28,396 nucleotides of DNA, from the NCBI GenBank assembly GCA_035275285.1, contig DATENA010000261.1, positions 1-28,396 of the forward strand. The letters are read 5' to 3'. Position 1 is the stretch's first letter. Each line of letters starts with the position of its first letter. This document shows, piece by piece, positions 23,387 to 28,396 of the stretch. Source of the stretch: Chersky-265 sp035275285 (lineage in GTDB: Bacteria > Fibrobacterota > Fibrobacteria > UBA11236). The notes beneath the pieces were generated by a model that was not told where the DNA came from, did no database searches, and worked only from the letters and a program-made list of their open reading frames with translations. The position numbers and the translations under genes were made by a program.

Positions 23387-25275
23387 CCCTCGGCTTCCTG
23401 CTGGCGATCGCCTGGATCGGCATGATCGGCCGCGTGGCCTGGGTGCAGGTGGTGCGGTCCGGCTATTACCGGGAGATGGCCTCCAGCCAGAGCATCCGCC
23501 GCAACGTGGTGGCCCCCAAGCGCGGCGAGATCCTGGACCGGGACCTGCAGAAGCTGGTGGTGAACGCCGACGTGGAACTGGAATCCGGCGCGTTCTCGGA
23601 CGCCAAAGGCAACGTGACCAGCGCGCGCATGCGCAAGCTGAGCCGCGTGTGCCCCCAGGGCTTCCTGGCCGGGCAGGTGCTGGGCACGGTGGGCAAGGAC
23701 GGCTATGGGCAGTTGGGCCTGGAATATTTCCTGGACCGGGAGCTGCGGGGCACGGACGGCTGGAAATACCTCCGCCACGACGTGAACAACCACTATTATC
23801 CGGGATTCGAGGAGCGGCAGAAAGAGGCCGTCAACGGCACCAACGTCGTGCTCACCCTGGATTCCAAGCTGCAGGAAATCGTCGAGCACGCCCTGGAACG
23901 CGGCGTGCAGAAGGCCGGCGCCAAGCAAGGCGTGGCCATCATCGTGGATCCGTACACCGGGGACATCCTGGCCATGGCCAACTATCCCTTCTACAACCCC
24001 AACACGCGGGACGGCGAGGACAAGGACGCCTGGAAGAACCAGGCCGTGGTCAAGGTCTACGAACCCGGGTCCACCTTCAAGATCATCACCACCGCGGCGC
24101 TGCTGGAGGAGAAGCTCATCAAGCCCACCGACAGCATCGACGGCGAGAACGGGCAGTACAAGATCTCCGGGCAGACCATCCGCGACACCCACGCCCACGG
24201 CAAGATCAGCTTCACCGACGCCCTGGCCTATTCCAGCAACATCTGCTTCGCCAAAGCCTCCACGCGCCTGCGGCCGGAGACCTTCTACAAATACATCCGC
24301 TCCTTCGGCTTCGGGATGAAGAGCGGCGTGGGCCTGCCCGCGGAAGAGAGCGGCGTGCTCAAGGCCGTGGGGGAGTGGAGCGGACGGACCCAGTCCACCA
24401 TCGCCTTCGGCCACGAAATCTCCACCACCCCCTTGCAGGTGGCGATGGCCGCCGCCGCCATCGCCAACGGCGGCATGCTGATGAAGCCCCGCATCGTCAA
24501 GGCCTGGACCGACAACGCCGGCCGGGTGGTCCGGGAATTGCCGAGCCGCGCCGTGCGCCGCGTGATGTCCGAGGCCACCGCCGATCAGGTCAAGGCCATG
24601 ATGGCGGCCGTGGTGGAATACGGCACCGCGAGCGACATCAAGAGCGACCGCATCGACATGGCGGGCAAGACCGGCACCGCCGAGAAAATCGACGCGGAGA
24701 CGGGAAAATACGTGCACGGCCTGTTCAACTCCTCTTTCCTGGGCATGGCCCCCGTTGAGAAACCGGAGTTCGTGTGCATGGTGCTGTTGGACGAGCCCTC
24801 CCAGTTCAAGTACGGCGGCCAGAGCGCGGCCCCCATTTTCCGGGAGATCGTGGACCGGGTGATGGCGAATCCGGACTATCCCCTGGCGCGCCGCGCCTTG
24901 AAGCCGGCCGCGCCGGTGGCGGTCGCGCCCGCCGCCGACTCCTCCCCGGAGGCGGATGCCGCCGGGTTCCGCTATGCGGACGCCAAACGGGCGCTTTCCG
25001 GCGCGCCCCAAGGCATGCGGGCCGGAGGCTCCGGAGCGGGCATCGTCGTTTCCGATGCCGCGGCGCCCGCTCCCGCATCGCGGGCCGCGCGGGATTCCCG
25101 CTCGATGCCGGATCTCAACAACCATACCCTGCGCGACGCCTTGCTGAAGCTGAAGGACCTGGGCCTGGACGTGGAATACACCGGCACCGGCCGCATCATC
25201 CGGCAGGAACCCGCCGTGGGCGTCCCCGTCAAGCCGGGCCGCAAATGCATCCTCACCCTGGGATGGATGGGCTGA
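23365..25275 (+). CDS. ftsI: Septal penicillin-binding protein (transpeptidase) with C-terminal PASTA domain
   Basis: A 636-residue class B PBP that cross-links septal peptidoglycan with FtsW. One membrane helix (about 5-25) is followed by the non-catalytic region with RGEILDRD (53-60). The transpeptidase carries all three motifs: SxxK as S236-TF-K239, SxN as S290-S-N292 and KTG at 435-437. A Pro/Ala-rich linker (about 510-575) leads to one PASTA domain (about 578-634, MPDLNNHTLRDALLKLKDLGLDV). PASTA is common in Gram-positive PBPs and SpoVD-type proteins, and is less usual in a Gram-negative FtsI. The N-terminal non-catalytic part is short compared with E. coli FtsI. ATG 23365 overlaps ftsL by 22 nt; murE starts one base after the stop. 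Confidence 0.95.
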   Translation: MANKRILTLGFLLAIAWIGMIGRVAWVQVVRSGYYREMASSQSIRRNVVAPKRGEILDRDLQKLVVNADVELESGAFSDAKGNVTSARMRKLSRVCPQGFLAGQVLGTVGKDGYGQLGLEYFLDRELRGTDGWKYLRHDVNNHYYPGFEERQKEAVNGTNVVLTLDSKLQEIVEHALERGVQKAGAKQGVAIIVDPYTGDILAMANYPFYNPNTRDGEDKDAWKNQAVVKVYEPGSTFKIITTAALLEEKLIKPTDSIDGENGQYKISGQTIRDTHAHGKISFTDALAYSSNICFAKASTRLRPETFYKYIRSFGFGMKSGVGLPAEESGVLKAVGEWSGRTQSTIAFGHEISTTPLQVAMAAAAIANGGMLMKPRIVKAWTDNAGRVVRELPSRAVRRVMSEATADQVKAMMAAVVEYGTASDIKSDRIDMAGKTGTAEKIDAETGKYVHGLFNSSFLGMAPVEKPEFVCMVLLDEPSQFKYGGQSAAPIFREIVDRVMANPDYPLARRALKPAAPVAVAPAADSSPEADAAGFRYADAKRALSGAPQGMRAGGSGAGIVVSDAAAPAPASRAARDSRSMPDLNNHTLRDALLKLKDLGLDVEYTGTGRIIRQEPAVGVPVKPGRKCILTLGWMG

Positions 25276-25276
25276 T

Positions 25277-26800
25277 ATGAAGCTTTCCGTGCTCCTGCGC
25301 GAAGCGGGCCTGGGACTCCAGGCCAATTCCGATCCGGACCTCACCGGCGTGCGCCTCGATTCCCGCAAGGTGGAAAAGGGCAATCTCTTCCTGGCCCTAA
25401 AGGGGGCCCATGACGACGGGTCCCGCTACGTGGCCGACGTGATCGCCCGCGGCGCCGCGGCGGTGCTTTCCGAGGGCAACTCCCATCCCGCCCTGGAGGG
25501 AGCCACCGAACCCCATCCCGGCGCGGAAATCATCCCCTGCCCGGGCCTGCGCGCCCACGTGGGCGAATTGTTCAACGCCTGGTACGGCCGCCCCTCCGAC
25601 GGGATGGACACGGTGGCGGTGACGGGCACCAACGGCAAATCCACCATCACCAAATTGACCTCCGCGGTGCTCAAGGCCGCGGGCCGCAAAGTGATCTCCC
25701 TGGGGACCATCAGCTACGACGTCGACGGCGAGGCGCTGCCCTCCAATCTCACCACGCCGGGCCCGGACGAGCTCTTCCACATGCTGCGCCTGGGCGCCGA
25801 CAAGCGGTGCACCGCCCTGTCCATGGAGGTGTCCTCCCATGCCCTGAGCCAGGACCGCGTGCGCGGGGTGCTTTTCGCGCGGGCCATCTTCACCAACCTC
25901 ACCCGCGATCACATGGACTACCACCGGGATTTCGAGGACTATTACCAGGCCAAGAAGCGCCTGTTCACTTCCTATCTCCGGCCCGGCGGCATCGCCATCC
26001 TGAACCTCGATTCCCCCCAGGGCGCGCAATTGAACCGCGAACTGGCCTGCGCCAAGCTGACCTTTTCCCGCGGGGAAGCCTCTCCCGGAGGCGCGCCTGC
26101 GGACGTAGTGCTGACGAAAAGCGACCTGACCCTCGAGGGGACCGGATTCGAGATCGCCTTCCGCGGCGTCCCGTTCCGTTTCCGGTCCAGGCTGGTAGGG
26201 GCCATCAACCTCGAGAACCTGCTTGCCGCGGTGACCCTCGGGTTTTCCATGGGCTTCGACGCGCAGACCATCGGCAAGGGCATACAGGACGTGACCGTCA
26301 TGGGGCGCAACCAGGTTTTCGCCCTGCCCAACGGGGCTTTCGCCGCGGTCGACTATGCCCACACCCCGGACGCCCTGGAGCGCGTGCTCCTCAGCCTGCG
26401 CCCGCTCACCAAAGGCAGCCTGGTCTGCCTGTTCGGGTGCGGCGGCGATCGGGACCGCACCAAGCGGCCCATCATGGGCGGCATCGCGGTGGAGCGCGCC
26501 GATCGGGCCTTCCTCACCAGCGACAACCCCCGCACGGAGGATCCCGGAGCGATCCTGGCGGAAGTGGCCGCCGGGATGAAGGACCGCTCCAAGGCGATCA
26601 TCGTGCCGGATCGCCGGGAAGCCATCCGCCGGGCGCTCGGTTCGCTGAGCGCGGGCGATTGCCTGCTCATCGCCGGCAAGGGGCATGAGGACTACCAGAT
26701 CATCGGCAAGGAGAAAAGGCATTTCAGCGACCAGGAAGAGATCCTGTCCTGGGCCGGAAGCGCGTCCGCGCGCGGAACGGAGGGCGGCCTTGGAGCTTAA
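25277..26800 (+). CDS. murE: UDP-N-acetylmuramoyl-L-alanyl-D-glutamate--2,6-diaminopimelate ligase
   Basis: A 507-residue Mur ligase adding the third residue of the peptidoglycan stem peptide. Visible motifs are the N-terminal DSRKVEKGNLFLAL, the ATP loop GTNGKST (117-123), SMEVSSHAL (182-190), NLTRDHMDYH, the carbamylated-lysine region YQAKKRLF, the adenine-contact GCGGDRDRTKRP and DNPR at 416-419. DNPR is the signature for meso-diaminopimelate rather than lysine, indicating DAP-type peptidoglycan as in Gram-negative bacteria. The usual GRM(E/Q) motif reads GRNQ (343-346), a small departure. It begins one base after the ftsI stop and overlaps murF by 11 nt. Confidence 0.96.
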   Translation: MKLSVLLREAGLGLQANSDPDLTGVRLDSRKVEKGNLFLALKGAHDDGSRYVADVIARGAAAVLSEGNSHPALEGATEPHPGAEIIPCPGLRAHVGELFNAWYGRPSDGMDTVAVTGTNGKSTITKLTSAVLKAAGRKVISLGTISYDVDGEALPSNLTTPGPDELFHMLRLGADKRCTALSMEVSSHALSQDRVRGVLFARAIFTNLTRDHMDYHRDFEDYYQAKKRLFTSYLRPGGIAILNLDSPQGAQLNRELACAKLTFSRGEASPGGAPADVVLTKSDLTLEGTGFEIAFRGVPFRFRSRLVGAINLENLLAAVTLGFSMGFDAQTIGKGIQDVTVMGRNQVFALPNGAFAAVDYAHTPDALERVLLSLRPLTKGSLVCLFGCGGDRDRTKRPIMGGIAVERADRAFLTSDNPRTEDPGAILAEVAAGMKDRSKAIIVPDRREAIRRALGSLSAGDCLLIAGKGHEDYQIIGKEKRHFSDQEEILSWAGSASARGTEGGLGA

Positions 26801-28193
26801 GCTTTCCGAGCTGGCCGCCATGCTGGGAACGGAGATCCGCGGCAAGCACCGCGGCGGCAAGGCGGTGCGCCTGTGCACCGACTCGCGGGCGCTCAAGAGC
26901 GGCCAGGTATTCTGGGCGCTCAAAGGCGGGAATTTCGATGGACACGTATTTGCGAACGAGGCTTTCACCAAGGGAGGGTACGCGGCCGTGGTCGATGAAA
27001 AATGGTTACTGGAGAACGGCAAACCCGTCAACGTCTATATCCCCGTCAAGGACACCAATCTGGCCCTGCTGGACCTGGCGCGCGCCTATGCGGCCAAGTT
27101 CCGCATCCCCAAGATCGCGGTCACGGGGTCCAACGGCAAGACCACCACCAAGGACATGATTGCGCGGATGCTGGCCAAGGTGGGCCCCACCCTGTCCACC
27201 CAGGGCAATTTCAACAACCAGGTGGGCGTGCCGCTCACCCTGTTCGAATTGAAACGCGCCCACAAGTTCGCGGTCATCGAGATGGGCACCAACCATCCCG
27301 GCGAGATAGCGCCCTTGTCCCTGGCCGCCAAGCCTTCCCTGGCCGTGATCACCAATATCGGCTACAGCCACCTGGAGCATTTCGGGACCAAGGAGAAGGT
27401 GCGCGAGGAGAAGCTCACCATCACCGCGGGATTCGATCCCAAAGGGACCCTGATCCTGAACGTGGACGATCCCCTGCTGGCGGAAGTGCGCGCCTCCTCC
27501 CGCCAGAAGCTGCTGACCTTCGGCATCGACCGCGGCCAGATCCGCCCCGCGGACCTGGCGTTCAACGACGACGGCTGCGCTTCCTTCCGTATCGGCCGCA
27601 CCAAGTTCAGGCTCCAGGTGCCGGGCCGGCACAACGTGTACAACGCCTTGGCCGCCATCGCCGTGGGCACGCAACTGCGCATTCCCAAGACGTTGATCGC
27701 GGAGGCTTTGGGCGCCTTCACCGCAAGCAAGAACCGGATGCAGGTGAAGAAGCTTCCCGGCCTCACCGTGCTGGACGATTGCTACAACGCCAACCCTTCC
27801 TCCATGAAGTCCGCGCTCGCCACCCTGGGCGGTTTCCGGGCCGCCGGCCGCCGCGTGGCGGTGCTGGGCGACATGCTGGAACTGGGCCCCGAAGGGGATG
27901 GGTTGCACCGCGAGATGGGCCAGTACCTGGTGGAAATGGGCGTGGACGAGCTGTTCACCTTCGGGACCGCCAGCCGCCACATCAACGCCGGCGCGCGCGA
28001 AAAGGGCCTGCCCCGCAACCGCGCCCATCATTTCTCCGAATTCGACCTGATGTGCGGGGAATTGCTCCGTTTCCTGATGGCCGGAGACGTGGTGCTGGTC
28101 AAGGCCTCCCGCGGCATGAAGCTGGAACGCGTATTCGAATTCCTGAAAGAGAAGGCGAAGGCGGGGATGTTGCCGGCGGAAGAGAGAATTTAG
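26790..28193 (+). CDS. murF: UDP-N-acetylmuramoyl-tripeptide--D-alanyl-D-alanine ligase
   Basis: A 467-residue Mur ligase adding D-Ala-D-Ala to complete the muramyl pentapeptide. It shows DSRALKSGQVFWALKG (31-46), the ATP loop GSNGKTT (113-119), the NFNNQVGVPLTL segment, EMGTNHPGEI, the ITNIGYSHLEHF block, GRHNVYNALAAIA and LDDCYNANPSSM, all typical of MurF rather than MurE. I place the start at TTG 26790: GGAGGG (26779-26784) lies five bases upstream and LELKLSELAAMLG matches the usual N-terminus. The next in-frame ATG (26820) would trim the first domain, and the ATG at 26685 would add 35 unrelated residues from the murE reading. It overlaps murE by 11 nt. The next dcw gene is not in the window. 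Confidence 0.94.
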   Translation: MELKLSELAAMLGTEIRGKHRGGKAVRLCTDSRALKSGQVFWALKGGNFDGHVFANEAFTKGGYAAVVDEKWLLENGKPVNVYIPVKDTNLALLDLARAYAAKFRIPKIAVTGSNGKTTTKDMIARMLAKVGPTLSTQGNFNNQVGVPLTLFELKRAHKFAVIEMGTNHPGEIAPLSLAAKPSLAVITNIGYSHLEHFGTKEKVREEKLTITAGFDPKGTLILNVDDPLLAEVRASSRQKLLTFGIDRGQIRPADLAFNDDGCASFRIGRTKFRLQVPGRHNVYNALAAIAVGTQLRIPKTLIAEALGAFTASKNRMQVKKLPGLTVLDDCYNANPSSMKSALATLGGFRAAGRRVAVLGDMLELGPEGDGLHREMGQYLVEMGVDELFTFGTASRHINAGAREKGLPRNRAHHFSEFDLMCGELLRFLMAGDVVLVKASRGMKLERVFEFLKEKAKAGMLPAEERI

Positions 28194-28266
28194 GGGGCAT
28201 GGTTTAAGAGCTATGGAATCAATGGGTAAGGGATTGGAGACAGGGGTGCATTTGAGCGACGCCAAG

Positions 28267-28396
28267 GTCGGGAGTCGGGAGTCGGGAGTCGGGAGTAAAG
28301 AGGGAAGAGCAAGCTCTTTCCCTCTTTACGGCGCGCGTGCTAGCGCCGCGCCACTCTCGTCTTATTCCTCACTCCCGACTCCCGACTCCCGACTCC
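28267..28396 (+). repeat. Heptamer inverted-repeat element C (after murF, runs off the window)
   Basis: Four head-to-tail GTCGGGA units (28267-28294) and, after a 76-nt core, at least three and a half inverted units (ACTCCCG, 28371-28396, cut by the window end) form an inverted repeat of more than 24 bp. The core starts with a strong hairpin (28297-28310 with 28313-28327, one bulge) and contains a GGCGCG/CGCGCC stem (28330-28335, 28347-28352). It has the same layout as elements A and B with a completely different 7-mer. It begins 73 nt after the murF stop. Confidence 0.88.

Noticed and set aside
28202..28225. GTTTAAGAGCTATG resembles the start of a type II-A CRISPR repeat (Streptococcus Cas9 type).
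   Set aside because: Single copy, similarity limited to about 14 bases, no second repeat, spacers, anti-repeat or cas gene nearby. Treated as chance.
28213..28396. Open frame from ATG 28213 to the window end, about 61 codons.
   Set aside because: It reads straight through the inverted heptamer repeat on both arms, giving repetitive Ser/Arg/Pro sequence, with no family resemblance. Probably an artefact of the repeat having no stops.

Overview
The window is a GC-rich chromosomal segment of a Gram-negative bacterium. The best taxonomic hint is the C-terminus of the 1,938-residue beta-helix protein (7992-13808). It matches the type IX secretion sorting-domain pattern (NYPNPF at its start, PAGVYxL near its end), which points to the Fibrobacterota-Chlorobiota-Bacteroidota superphylum. 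High GC, a separate ftsI carrying a PASTA domain and a DAP-type MurE fit a Fibrobacterota-like genome. This placement is inference; there is no rRNA here to confirm it.

Layout. 1-2684 (+): the last 20 codons of argJ, then glyA and a dus gene. 2685-4668: a less GC-rich insert with a hipBA-type toxin-antitoxin operon on the minus strand, its promoter wrapped in two operator-like sites, and a degenerate 3' tRNA fragment next to it that looks like an integration scar. 4669-7477 (-): glgC then a phosphomannomutase/phosphoglucomutase, together giving the glucose-6-P to glucose-1-P to ADP-glucose route to glycogen. 7656-7773 (-): tRNA-Glu(CTC) with a strong terminator. 7992-13808 (+): the giant predicted surface protein. 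13818-17199 (-): a PpiD-like foldase, a 45-residue predicted secreted peptide and a receiver/HD-GYP response regulator, in that transcription order. 17392-21216 (+): nadB and a membrane-anchored VWA protein. 21436-28193 (+): the start of the division and cell-wall (dcw) cluster: MraZ boxes, mraZ, rsmH, ftsL, ftsI, murE, murF, all overlapping or within 1 nt of each other.

The most unusual non-coding signal is a set of three intergenic elements (6075-6217, 19027-19122, 28267-28396) with one architecture: tandem 7-nt units on one side, the same units inverted on the other, and an unrelated core between. The first two share an exact 37-nt arm in the same orientation relative to the gene just upstream, although their cores differ. 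The third has the same layout but a completely different 7-mer. They look like a dispersed repeat family with exchangeable units, placed directly after stop codons.

Other points: several translation starts depend on TTG codons with good Shine-Dalgarno sites (murF, the HD-GYP gene); four perfect hairpins are packed into the divergent ppiD-nadB spacer; and an array of MraZ boxes with an exact 10-nt period runs into the mraZ start codon.
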